Source: Bacilli bacterium (GTDB lineage Bacteria; Bacillota_I; Bacilli_A; RFN20; CAG-826). Taken from it: a stretch of 63,655 nucleotides of DNA. Within the stretch, counting starts at the first letter, position 1, and each line of letters opens with the position of its first letter. Below, piece after piece: positions 9,398 through 17,270 of the stretch. The notes below the pieces were generated by a model, which saw only the letters and a program-made list of their open reading frames with translations, was not told the DNA's origin and did no database searches. A program made the position numbers and the translations under genes. The stretch covers positions 1 to 63,655 of the forward strand of contig JALCDB010000009.1 of the NCBI GenBank assembly GCA_022641095.1. Reading direction: 5' to 3'.

Positions 9398-9694
9398 CTA
9401 ATTTCCGTCCTTTTTCGTTTTCTTCCCGAACAGTTGCTTAATCATCTGGTTGCCACCGGTCGAACCAGCGCCGCTGATTAGACCGATTTCCAAGGCAACC
9501 CAAACGTTTGATGCTGAGGGAATCGACTCTGGCACGGTCAAAAACATCGTGACGGCAATGAGTCCGCCAAAAGCGGATGTCAAAACAGGAATGATTTTGA
9601 AGGCCTGGTCTTTCTTTTTCCGAAAAGCGGTTTTGTAGATTTCGGCAAAAATATAGCAACATATAACAATCACTGGCACTGAAGCGTATTCCAT
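9398..9694 (-). CDS. Holin (phage Hol44/holin-5-like family)
   Basis: A 98-residue protein with a short N-terminal helix, a basic turn (FRKKKDQ), a second helix near 33-53, and a third near 66-85 containing the SGAGSTGGNQMIKQLFG ending typical of this holin family, then a basic tail. Holins form membrane pores that release endolysins or, in clostridial toxin loci, large proteins without signal peptides. There is no endolysin, phage structural gene or integrase next to it. Instead it is the first gene of an operon ending in the leaderless Rhs protein, which suggests use in protein release. The start is supported by AAGGA upstream of the ATG at 9694. The stop lies about 75 bases before the next start. 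Confidence 0.85.
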   Translation of the reverse strand: MEYASVPVIVICCYIFAEIYKTAFRKKKDQAFKIIPVLTSAFGGLIAVTMFLTVPESIPSASNVWVALEIGLISGAGSTGGNQMIKQLFGKKTKKDGN

Positions 9695-9822
9695 GACTTG
9701 GTTCCTTCTTTCTGAGTCAAGCGGCTCTTTTGCTTTTGCAATTCGTTAAAATGGCGTTTCGGCTTGTCTATAAGACGTTTTGCCGAGGCTTCCAAAAGCG
9801 AAGCGATTCGTACCCCTCAAAG

Positions 9823-9861
9823 GTTTGGTGGTCGACACACGCTTTTCACAACCAAAAACGG
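9823..9861 (-). promoter_or_regulatory. Two-block promoter of the holin-Rhs operon, same motif as at the sigma gene
   Basis: On the minus strand GGTTGTGAAAA (9853-9843) is followed after exactly 13 bases by ACCAAAC (9829-9823), with CCGTTTTT just upstream. The identical pair with identical spacing precedes the sigma gene at 10561-10601. This is the form expected of -35/-10 elements read by a dedicated sigma factor. The remaining 128 bases to the holin ATG would be an untranslated leader; I see no strong structure in it. The rest of the gap up to 10010 contains no gene. Confidence 0.75.
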
Positions 9862-10010
9862 AAGTGTTTTTTCGTCTAATTGCCACAAAATAAAACAAAT
9901 GGTTTTTTCATAACCGCGCTTTTAAGAATTCTGGATCTACGCTAAATGAAGATTTAAATAAGGGGCCCGTGTTTAAAGACAAAGTCGATGATTTTTTGCA
10001 GAATCCAGTA

Positions 10011-10038
10011 TCAAAAAAGCCCTCTAAAAGAAGGCTTT
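10011..10038 (-). terminator. Terminator-like hairpin overlapping the sigma gene's stop codon
   Basis: AAAGCC/GGCTTT arms (10033-10038 and 10016-10021), plus partial inner pairing, run into a T-run on the minus strand. The T-run itself encodes the last Leu-Phe and the TGA. Termination at this site would cut the mRNA at the stop codon and insulate the sigma gene from the holin operon. Confidence 0.65.
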
Positions 10039-10541
10039 GTTTTTCTTATTTCTTTTCTCATCTTTTTCAAGGCACGGACTTTGACTTTTGATATGGCCTG
10101 CTGACTCATGCCTCGTTCTCTGGCTATTTCACTGACTTTCTTCCCATTAAAGAAGCAATCGATGATAACCGTTCTTTCATAATCGCTTAGCGACGATACA
10201 AGGTTCCAAACCTCTTCATGCCCTAAACAAGGTGTTTCTTCCGTTTCTTCTGCCGCAAAAGTTTCCTCCATGCTCTCGCCGTCCTCTCCGCCCGTCTCAA
10301 TAGATAACGTTTCTTTAAGACGAATTTTGGCTGAAAGTCCATTGCATTTTGTGCTTAGCACCTTTTCTACGTATGCGGTTTTGTTTATTTTTGCCTTTGC
10401 GATTATCGAATAAAAGTTTTTAACCAAGAAAGAGAGTAAATCATCTATGACTTCAGATCTAATGTCGCGCCCTATTCTTTTGCTAATCGTCTTTGTGATA
10501 TAAAAATAGCACTCTTCAAACGAGACATCATCACCGTTCAT
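10011..10541 (-). CDS. Sigma-70 family sigma factor, small (TcdR/ECF-like layout)
   Basis: A 176-residue protein. The C-terminal part is a clear sigma region 4: LSDYERTVIIDCFF near 118-131, followed by the helix-turn-helix SEIARERGMSQQAISKVKVRALKKM. The N-terminal ~75 residues are helical and would be region 2, but are divergent. Residues ~85-110 form an acidic linker. The size fits ECF or group-5 (TcdR/UviA type) sigma factors. The gene heads the Rhs island and carries the same promoter motif as the holin operon, so it probably activates both. It has GGAGGG before the ATG. Its last codons lie inside a terminator-like hairpin. Confidence 0.85.
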   Translation of the reverse strand: MNGDDVSFEECYFYITKTISKRIGRDIRSEVIDDLLSFLVKNFYSIIAKAKINKTAYVEKVLSTKCNGLSAKIRLKETLSIETGGEDGESMEETFAAEETEETPCLGHEEVWNLVSSLSDYERTVIIDCFFNGKKVSEIARERGMSQQAISKVKVRALKKMRKEIRKTKPSFRGLF

Positions 10542-10560
10542 TGCTCGGCCCCCTCCACCC

Positions 10561-10601
10561 GTTTGGTACTTGAAAACCCTTTTTCACAACCAGAAAAACG
10601 G
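10561..10601 (-). promoter_or_regulatory. Two-block promoter of the sigma gene (probable autoregulation)
   Basis: On the minus strand CCGTTTTT, then GGTTGTGAAAA (10591-10581), 13 bases, then ACCAAAC (10567-10561). The downstream block ends 19 bases before the sigma ATG, giving a leader of roughly a dozen bases that still contains GGAGGG. Blocks and spacing match the holin operon promoter exactly, while the 13-base spacers differ in sequence. Confidence 0.75.
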
Positions 10602-10735
10602 TGTCATTCGATTCAACAACAACGTAAATGTCTTTGATCACGTGTGTCTGGATGCCAAACAAAACAACCACCCTATCAGAAGAAGACTTTTTTCATTCTT
10701 TTTATGTCCTGAGAAATAATGAGATGAGGAGTGCC

Positions 10736-10764
10736 AAAAAACACAAACGCCTTAAGGGGCGTTT
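10736..10764 (-). terminator. Possible terminator in the gene-free stretch
   Basis: AAACGCC (10745-10751) pairs with GGCGTTT (10758-10764), with a six-base loop. On the minus strand the hairpin is followed by GTGTTTTT. No gene ends next to it, so it either ends the long lipoprotein transcript or an unannotated RNA. Confidence 0.5.
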
Positions 10765-10831
10765 TGACAATTAAGACATTTCATCTATTAGTTTATTTCC
10801 GCTAATTTAATTAACCATTTTGCCATAGCAT

Positions 10832-10894
10832 TTATGTTCGAAAAAACCAAGTAAATAGGACAAAACAAGGCATTATGCATTTTATCGAACATAA
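10832..10894. repeat. Perfect 10-bp inverted repeat with 43-base spacer
   Basis: TTATGTTCGA at 10832-10841 is the exact reverse complement of TCGAACATAA at 10885-10894. The spacer is AT-rich. It could be a long hairpin in an RNA or the ends of a small vanished element. Function unknown. Confidence 0.5.
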
Positions 10895-11702
10895 GTAAAA
10901 CAACATGCAAAGGACGCCAATTCGGAACGGCCGCAAAAATTGACGAATTCCTCAAAAGCGGTTTTTCATTTAATTCTCTCTATTTGCAATATTTGCGTTT
11001 TTAAATAAACGCGAAAAACAATTTCCAGGCAATAAACCATAACAAGCAAAACGCAAACAGGAACTCAACAACCGAAATCGAAAAACAACAATATTGATGC
11101 TTTGAATTGGTTTTGTAAGTGGTTTGCATTCCACGGAACCGAATAAACTCAATCGCGTTTTGAATCGGTTGTTGATACCTTGAAGCAACGCTTGTTTGCT
11201 ATCGATGGCTGATAAAAAAGCATTCGCATTGATTGTTTCCTTTCGCGAATAAAGTCCTCTCATCGCAAACTTATGTTCTTAAAAATAGAATTATCCTTAT
11301 GTTTTTGAAATTATGCTTTCCAAAACGCGTATAAATCTCGGCTGCCAAGATTCGTGAGTGACCAATGTGTACATGAACAATCTGAAAATAAGTCTCTTTG
11401 TCAAAAGGCCAAGTAACAAAAATATGGCGAATCCAATAAGACGTCACTGATTTTTCTTTAAAACAGATTTCGTTTTTGAACTTTTCATAAAGCTTTTCTA
11501 TAGCCCAAGCCGTTAAGGGGGAAATTATGTCGATTTAAAAGCAAAATCCGGAAGAAACCCCGAAAACGCAACCGTATTTCAAGAACCGCAAGGAATTTGT
11601 CAGCAAAAGCATCATGGGCCAAGAGCCACGGCGCGGTCATTGAAATTTAAACGCTTTTAAAAACAAGCAAGGGCGCCATCACATATAAAATCAAGAAACC
11701 GA

Positions 11703-13628
11703 TTAGGCGGCGTTTCCGATAAACTGCGTTATGATATCGCCCGTAATAGAGTCCTTGTTCGCGACGAAGACATCGATGAGAGTGTTGTAATCCGCTCTGA
11801 TTTTCGTAAGGTACGATGACGATAAAGTCACCGAAGAGTTTATTCCGCTCACGGACTTCATGTCGCTGCTGAAATCGCTGTAATTGGTGTCTTTGTCGTT
11901 GTCGTCTTGGATGAACATCATCGGAATGTCCGTCTCGTATTCGCAAAGGTCCTCGTCTTGATAGCCATACCAGTACTGCTTACGGAGTTCGATGTCGTAT
12001 TTGCGGCTTGTTTTTATGCCTAATTTCGTGTTGTAGGCCGGAGTGAAGACGGACGATGATCCGTTTACGTAAACGTCGTTCGGGTTGAAACTCGAGTCGG
12101 TCCCGTCGCCGCTGCTAGCCAAAACTTTCGTTGAGGCGATCCCGGAAATGTCGTTGAGGTTGAACCAAAGGGTGTTGTACGTCAGCGTCGTCACGCTCTT
12201 GATCATTTCGCGAATTTTGTATCCGCGAAGCTTCCCATCGCTCACGGAGTAAAGCTCATTGATGTAGCCGGAGAAGCCGATGATGCCAGAGGCTTTGTTG
12301 CCGACGACGCTTGCGTAAGCATCGCCGATATAGAAATCGGCGCAACTGGGCACAAGGTCTTTGCCTTTCAGCTGAACGAACTCGTATATGTGGCCGTCGA
12401 CTTCTCCGGTCTCGGAATCGCGGGTCACGGAGAACGTGGCCTTTCGACTTCCGGCCTCGACGCCGTACTCAAGCGCGAATTCGTAAGAGTTGTCGCCAAT
12501 AACGTATTTCAAAGCGTTCGTGTCGGTAAGATTGATGCGCACGCTTTTCTCGTTTTTGGCAACGTCGAAGACCATGTCGATCTGCGGCTTGACCTCCCCG
12601 AAGAAGGGAAGGTTCCAGCCAGTCGTCATCGTAAGCGTGTAAGAGAGAACGCCGTCAGCGAAACGAAGCGAAGCCGAGTAGTTCTTGTCGCTGTCGGCAA
12701 TCGAATGGTCGGCCGTGTCGCTCACGTTTGAATCAAGATAATTGTTGAAGACGGCGACGCTGGCGGTCGTGGCGGTTTCGCATAAGCCCAGAACCGCATA
12801 GAACCTCTCCGACTGGATGATGTTATGGATGACCATGTTCCACTGCTCGCCATAGCCTCCGTAATGAATGGAAGAGACGCCGACGAACGATGAGAAGTCA
12901 TAAGTCACGTCGGCTTCGGACACGATCTTTGAGGAATTGGTCGGCCTCATGGAATCGGGAATGTAACTGAATGGGTCTTGGCCCAAAGCGCCGACAAGAG
13001 TCGAAAGGTAGGCTTTAATATCCACCTTTTCGTTATAGGCGGCGTAAAAAGTGGCGTTGCCAAGAATCGTGTACGGCCACGACACGGTTTCCGTCAACTC
13101 GGCATCCTCGGCCCATCCGATGAAACGATATCCGTCTTTGAGCGGGTCATCGGGCTTTTCGATTTGGCTCCCGTAATCGGCCTTGATCGGAGAGACCTCG
13201 CTGCCGCCGTTGGTAAGGAAGGTTATCGTATATTGCTGTTTCGTTTCCTCGATGACGGCATAATAACTGGCATCGCCCGAAACGGCCGGAAGAGACGGCA
13301 GAACGTCGCCATTGAGGGAAGCGGACCACCCCAAAAAGGTATAGTCCCATTCCTGTGTGTCCGCTTTGGAATAAGCATAAGCGGGGACTTCTCCTTCTTC
13401 GTAAGATTCCTTCGTCAGCAAAACGCCCGCTTCGTCGTAAAAAGAAATCTGATAACTCGTCACGACGGATGAGAAAGAATCGCTCCCTTGCTCGCTTTCG
13501 GATTCGCTGAGGGGAGTCGCCGAATTGGACCCGCCCCCATCGCTACTCGCCACCGGGAGAGTCGTTCCGCCGCATGATGTCAACGCCAACGCCGCCCCCA
13601 TACAACCAAATAGAATAGCTTTTTTCAT
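11703..13628 (-). CDS. Lipoprotein with InlB-type repeats, function unknown
   Basis: The protein has 641 residues from the ATG at 13628, chosen because AAAGGAAAGG precedes it and because it begins a lipoprotein signal (MKK, hydrophobic stretch, LTSC lipobox, Cys-19). An in-frame upstream start would bury the signal. After a Ser/Gly-rich linker, two Listeria-Bacteroides-type repeats follow: about residues 58-130 and 130-198, the second ending RFIGWAEDAEL...ATFYAAYNE. The remaining ~440 residues are beta-rich and not recognised. It would be anchored on the outer face of the membrane. It lies 63 bases downstream of a membrane-anchored XRE regulator in the same direction and is probably co-transcribed with it. 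Confidence 0.8.
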   Translation of the reverse strand: MKKAILFGCMGAALALTSCGGTTLPVASSDGGGSNSATPLSESESEQGSDSFSSVVTSYQISFYDEAGVLLTKESYEEGEVPAYAYSKADTQEWDYTFLGWSASLNGDVLPSLPAVSGDASYYAVIEETKQQYTITFLTNGGSEVSPIKADYGSQIEKPDDPLKDGYRFIGWAEDAELTETVSWPYTILGNATFYAAYNEKVDIKAYLSTLVGALGQDPFSYIPDSMRPTNSSKIVSEADVTYDFSSFVGVSSIHYGGYGEQWNMVIHNIIQSERFYAVLGLCETATTASVAVFNNYLDSNVSDTADHSIADSDKNYSASLRFADGVLSYTLTMTTGWNLPFFGEVKPQIDMVFDVAKNEKSVRINLTDTNALKYVIGDNSYEFALEYGVEAGSRKATFSVTRDSETGEVDGHIYEFVQLKGKDLVPSCADFYIGDAYASVVGNKASGIIGFSGYINELYSVSDGKLRGYKIREMIKSVTTLTYNTLWFNLNDISGIASTKVLASSGDGTDSSFNPNDVYVNGSSSVFTPAYNTKLGIKTSRKYDIELRKQYWYGYQDEDLCEYETDIPMMFIQDDNDKDTNYSDFSSDMKSVSGINSSVTLSSSYLTKIRADYNTLIDVFVANKDSITGDIITQFIGNAA

Positions 13629-13691
13629 CTTCGCCTTTCCTTTCTGCCGTTTTGATTCGGCCAAAATCCTGATTGTGACGTCGTCCATATC

Positions 13692-14612
13692 TCAAGCCTC
13701 CCTTGGCTTCCCGTGCCTTGCCACTGCGTAAAATGGGAAGGAGAACATCGCGAGGACGCCGCCAACCGCGACAGCCAAAGACAAGGCAAAGAGGGCAAAG
13801 AGGGCCCCTAATATCCAAAAGAGGATTTTCATGATGATCAGAAACGCGACCCCATCAAGATCAAAGCTGAAGATAATACCCGGAAACTTCACGAAACCGA
13901 TTTGGATGATCTCCAAAAAAACGTCCTGAATATAGGTCGGCTCAATAAGGCAATAGACAAGCGAGAAAAACAAATACCCCACTGCGACGGAGGAGGCAAC
14001 GAAAATCCACATCATCCCAACATCGCTGTCCTTATAGAGGAACGCGCCCGTCAAAATCGTTATGAGGATAGCAGCCACGCATGAAGCGATGCCCCATCCA
14101 AAGGCGACCGGATTGTGGATTGCCGGCTTTTTCTCCGTCGGTTTTCCTTTAAGAACGTCGCTGTCTTTCTTTTCGGCGGGCTCGTCGGCGCCGTTTGGGG
14201 AAAGGGCGACCCGGTGGCGATCCTCGCCATCGTTATGAGGCTCGTCCCCATCGGGTGTCTCGACACGCTCATGATCGTCTTCGCTAAGGGGGGTGCCACA
14301 ACTTCCCTCACGCCCGCAAACGCCGTCCACGACCGTTACGGACGATTCCTTTTGGCTTGGCTTTTCTAAGATTTCAACAGGCTCGGAAGGGAGCGGCGGT
14401 TCAGGCGGCAAAGTCAAATCCTTGGAAACCAACTCATCGATGCTGACGTGGAAGGTTTCGGACAAAGAACGAAGGATGTCGAGTCCAGGCTCAACTTGCC
14501 CGTTCTCGTAGCGGCTGACCGCTTGCGGAGTCAAATGAAGGATATCCGCAAGGTCTTTTTGCGTCATTTTCCCTTTAGTCCGCAAATATGAAATGTTTTT
14601 GCCAACGCTCAT
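13692..14612 (-). CDS. XRE-family regulator with C-terminal membrane segments
   Basis: The protein has 306 residues from the ATG at 14612, which follows GCAGGAGAAAAA. Residues 1-65 are a Cro/CI-type helix-turn-helix (NISYLRTKGKMTQKDLADIL, then TPQAVSRYENGQ). Residues ~70-165 are a low-complexity charged linker. The C-terminal ~130 residues contain four hydrophobic segments, so DNA binding is tethered to the membrane. Such one-component regulators may sense an envelope signal. A long inverted repeat lies just upstream, a natural site for self-control. The downstream neighbour is the lipoprotein gene. Confidence 0.85.
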   Translation of the reverse strand: MSVGKNISYLRTKGKMTQKDLADILHLTPQAVSRYENGQVEPGLDILRSLSETFHVSIDELVSKDLTLPPEPPLPSEPVEILEKPSQKESSVTVVDGVCGREGSCGTPLSEDDHERVETPDGDEPHNDGEDRHRVALSPNGADEPAEKKDSDVLKGKPTEKKPAIHNPVAFGWGIASCVAAILITILTGAFLYKDSDVGMMWIFVASSVAVGYLFFSLVYCLIEPTYIQDVFLEIIQIGFVKFPGIIFSFDLDGVAFLIIMKILFWILGALFALFALSLAVAVGGVLAMFSFPFYAVARHGKPREA

Positions 14613-14641
14613 TTTTTCTCCTGCTTCCAATTCTCTTCCAC

Positions 14642-14680
14642 GAGCGAACAAAGAGAAAACAACTCTTTGTTAACTCGCTC
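14642..14680. promoter_or_regulatory. Long interrupted inverted repeat upstream of the XRE gene
   Basis: AACAAAGAG (14647-14655) pairs with CTCTTTGTT (14663-14671) around a seven-base loop. An outer GAGCG/CGCTC pair (14642-14646 and 14676-14680) extends it across a four-base bulge. It sits about 30 bases before the XRE start codon and may be the operator or a leader hairpin. The rest of the gap to 15104 is AT-rich with no gene seen. Confidence 0.5.
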
Positions 14681-15104
14681 AACAAAACGTTGAATTGAAG
14701 CCCCCTCTCAGTTTTTTCCGCCAAATAAAACGGCTTTTTCTCTACGCAATTGATTAAAAACCGCAAAAAACGAAGTATCAACATATTCTTTAAAAAACAT
14801 CCATTTTTTATAGTGATATGAGAGAACGCTTTAACGGTTTTGCAAATTCCGTGGAATTCGTTTTTCGGAAAAGCGGAACCCAAAAGGCGGCAAAACGTTT
14901 TTCTGCACCCGTCGTCTCCGCCAAAACAACGAAGGCTTTCGCTTATCCTTCCCTTTCTCCTAAACCCATGTCTGCCGCTGATATGACACATTCACTTTGC
15001 CGTTTCCGCTATCAATCAAAAACGTCGTCGCCCCCCGTTTCAAATGTTTATCAACTCAAATGGGCAGGAATGGCGAAAGAGCGGCAGGTAAACCGCCCAA
15101 CGAT

Positions 15105-15139
15105 GAAAAACAAAGAGCCCCTCCTACAACTGGAGAGGC
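15105..15139 (-). terminator. Intrinsic terminator after the M13 peptidase gene
   Basis: On the minus strand GCCTCTCC and GGAGGGGC form the stem (15139-15117) with a seven-base loop, followed by a T-rich tail. It lies just past the peptidase stop at 15162. Confidence 0.8.
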
Positions 15140-15161
15140 ATCTTTATCGGAAAACGTGGTT

Positions 15162-17072
15162 TTACCAAAGGTCGACGCGGCTCTCGGGGGCAAGATACAT
15201 CTTGTCGGTCGGCTTCACGTCGAAGGTCCTGTACCACTCCGCGAAATTGCGCGGTTGCATATTCGCGCGAAGCTCGGCCGGGGAATGGACGTCGATCGAA
15301 AGGAGAAGCTGCTGATACTGCGGGCGGGCTTTTTGGCACCAGATGCGCCCCCAATTGAGGAAGTATTCCCTATAGTCGGCATCCTTGAGGCGGCTCATCA
15401 TGTCGAGCGTGACCGCCATGCCGCCGTTATCGGCGATGTTCTCGCTCACGACGAAGGCGCCGTTCATCTTGCCGCCGGCGAAAGGAATGCCGTCGAATTC
15501 CTTCACCATGGCCTCGGTCTTTGCCTGAAAGGACTTGAAGTCCTCCGGCGTCCACCAATTGCTGAGGTTGCCGTTCTCGTCGCACTGGGCCCCGTTGTTG
15601 TCGAAGGCGTGGCTGATTTCGTGGCCGATGACGGAACCGATGCCGCCAAGGTTCTCGCTGCGGGTCTGCTTAAGCGAATAGAAAGGGGCCTGCAGGATCG
15701 CGGCCGGGAAGGTGATGTCGTTCTTCATCGGGTCATAGCAGGCGTTCACCAGATGACCCGGCATGACCCATTCGGAACGGTCGACGTCCTTATAGAGCTT
15801 TTCGAAGGCGTCGAGGTTCTTCTGACGGGAAATCGCGCACATGGCCTCGTAAAAGGAGTCGTTTTCGTCCACCGTCAGCTTATCGTAAAGCGGCTGGCAT
15901 TTGTCGGGGTAGCCCATCTTGATGACGATCTTGCTCAGTTTCAGGATCGCCTTCTCTTTCGTGGCGGGGGAAAGGAAGTCGTTCCTAGCCATCCGGCTCT
16001 CATAGGTGGCGATGATTTCCTCGACGATCTTCACGACGTCTTTCTTGGCCTCCTCGCCGAAGTAGGCGCGGCCATAGTAAAGGCCGACCGGCTCACTGAA
16101 TGCGCTCCCGGCGTTCCGATACGCCTGCTTTTCGATCGAGGCGTCCACCGCTTGCCCGGAAATCGTGCGGCTATAGGTGTTGGCGATGGTTCGGAGCTCC
16201 TCGCTAAGGAAAGAGCAGCCGCTCATGAGGGTCTTAAGATAAGCCCAATGCTTGTACATCGGGAAGTTTTTCTCGTTGAAAAGGGTCGAAAAGCCTTTGA
16301 GGAATCGGGGCTCGTAGACGATGACCTCGTCCGGGATTTTCCCGAAGACGTTGCTCAGAAGGTTGCCAAAATCAAGCGGCTTAAGGGCCGCGATGGCTTC
16401 CTCGCTTTTCATCGGGTTATAGCATTTCGTGTATTCGCTCCACTCCTGTTGGCTCTTGACCAAAGTGGCCACGATGGCATCGAAAGCCAAAGCGTCGTCG
16501 ACGTATTGTTTGTGCTTCTCGAGGGGAAGGGGGGTGAACGAGAGCAACTTCATGAATTCGGCGGTGAGCACGCCTATGAGAGCGTCTTTTTGGGCCTTCA
16601 GTTGCGGGGCGCCGTAATACGTGGTATCCGGCAACAAGGTGCGGGGGCCGACGAGGATGCACGCGTGATGAAGCGTGTCCTTCATGTTGGTGTCGACGCC
16701 AAGCTGAAAGGGGAGCGGATCGTCATCGATGACAAAGGCGGGCAGTTTGGCGTTCATGTCGGCGATGTCGCGAAGGGCGTCGATCTTGGCCAACTCCGGA
16801 AGGAGCGGCTTAATGCCTTCGGCGTTCCGCCTAGCGACGTCGCGGCCTTTCTTAAAGAGGGCGATGGCCTTTTCCATGTACGCATCGGGAATGGCTTTGT
16901 CGCCTTCCGCCATAGCTTTGAAGTCGCCCATCATGGTCTTTTCGACGCCGATGGCCAAATCGCTGAATCCGCCGCAGCATGGCAGATCGTCGGGGATTTT
17001 GGCCGTGGCCAGCCACTCATCATTCACCGCGTGGTACAAGTCGTCTTGAACGCGAACAGTTTTCTTTTCCAT
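15162..17072 (-). CDS. pepO: M13-family zinc metallopeptidase (PepO-like endopeptidase)
   Basis: The protein has 636 residues from the ATG at 17072; AGAGGT lies nine bases upstream, while the ATG seven codons earlier has its only AGGA immediately adjacent. The catalytic signature is VIGHEISHAFDNNGAQ near residue 482 (HExxH). The third ligand region is ENIADNGGM near 544, and a conserved C-terminal tail follows (RVDLW). Length fits bacterial PepO, which cleaves oligopeptides. There is no signal peptide, so it acts in the cytoplasm unless exported by an unusual route. It is monocistronic, divergent from the GltD-like gene and followed by its own terminator. Confidence 0.92.
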   Translation of the reverse strand: MEKKTVRVQDDLYHAVNDEWLATAKIPDDLPCCGGFSDLAIGVEKTMMGDFKAMAEGDKAIPDAYMEKAIALFKKGRDVARRNAEGIKPLLPELAKIDALRDIADMNAKLPAFVIDDDPLPFQLGVDTNMKDTLHHACILVGPRTLLPDTTYYGAPQLKAQKDALIGVLTAEFMKLLSFTPLPLEKHKQYVDDALAFDAIVATLVKSQQEWSEYTKCYNPMKSEEAIAALKPLDFGNLLSNVFGKIPDEVIVYEPRFLKGFSTLFNEKNFPMYKHWAYLKTLMSGCSFLSEELRTIANTYSRTISGQAVDASIEKQAYRNAGSAFSEPVGLYYGRAYFGEEAKKDVVKIVEEIIATYESRMARNDFLSPATKEKAILKLSKIVIKMGYPDKCQPLYDKLTVDENDSFYEAMCAISRQKNLDAFEKLYKDVDRSEWVMPGHLVNACYDPMKNDITFPAAILQAPFYSLKQTRSENLGGIGSVIGHEISHAFDNNGAQCDENGNLSNWWTPEDFKSFQAKTEAMVKEFDGIPFAGGKMNGAFVVSENIADNGGMAVTLDMMSRLKDADYREYFLNWGRIWCQKARPQYQQLLLSIDVHSPAELRANMQPRNFAEWYRTFDVKPTDKMYLAPESRVDLW

Positions 17073-17270
17073 TTTCAGATACCTCTTTGCCATGTCCTAG
17101 TATGGATTAGTCGGCCTTCACTTTCGAGACTTTTTCTTTTTATAGAAAAAGATCGCTTCGGAAATACCTTGCTTCTTGCTCGCGCATTGGACGAAAATAA
17201 GAACGTTAAGGACGAAATGGCCAAGCGAAAAAAACGCTTTTTCGGACCTAACGGGACAGGAGAACGCGAA

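Larger units (their letters stand above)
10602..11702. other. AT-rich gene-free stretch of about 1.1 kb
   Basis: There is no convincing gene. A 97-codon open frame on the minus strand (10970-11263) has no Shine-Dalgarno site, recognisable fold or matching composition and is judged spurious. The stretch is clearly more AT-rich than the core genes and contains two structures listed separately: a hairpin with T-tail at 10736-10764 and a widely spaced inverted repeat at 10832-10894. It may be remnant DNA at the border of the Rhs island or may encode an untranslated RNA. Confidence 0.5.

Noticed and set aside
9398-9694. Prophage lysis cassette interpretation of the holin
   Set aside because: No endolysin, portal, capsid, tail, integrase or terminase gene is within reach on either side; the neighbours are the sigma factor and the Rhs operon.
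10970-11263. 97-codon minus-strand open frame in the AT-rich gap
   Set aside because: No ribosome site or recognisable fold, and the sequence reads like translated AT-rich noncoding DNA.
14997-17270. Long in-frame extension upstream of the iron-sulfur flavoprotein (an apparent 1727-codon frame)
   Set aside because: It is the antisense of the M13 peptidase gene; the true start is the ATG at 17271 with AGGAG upstream.
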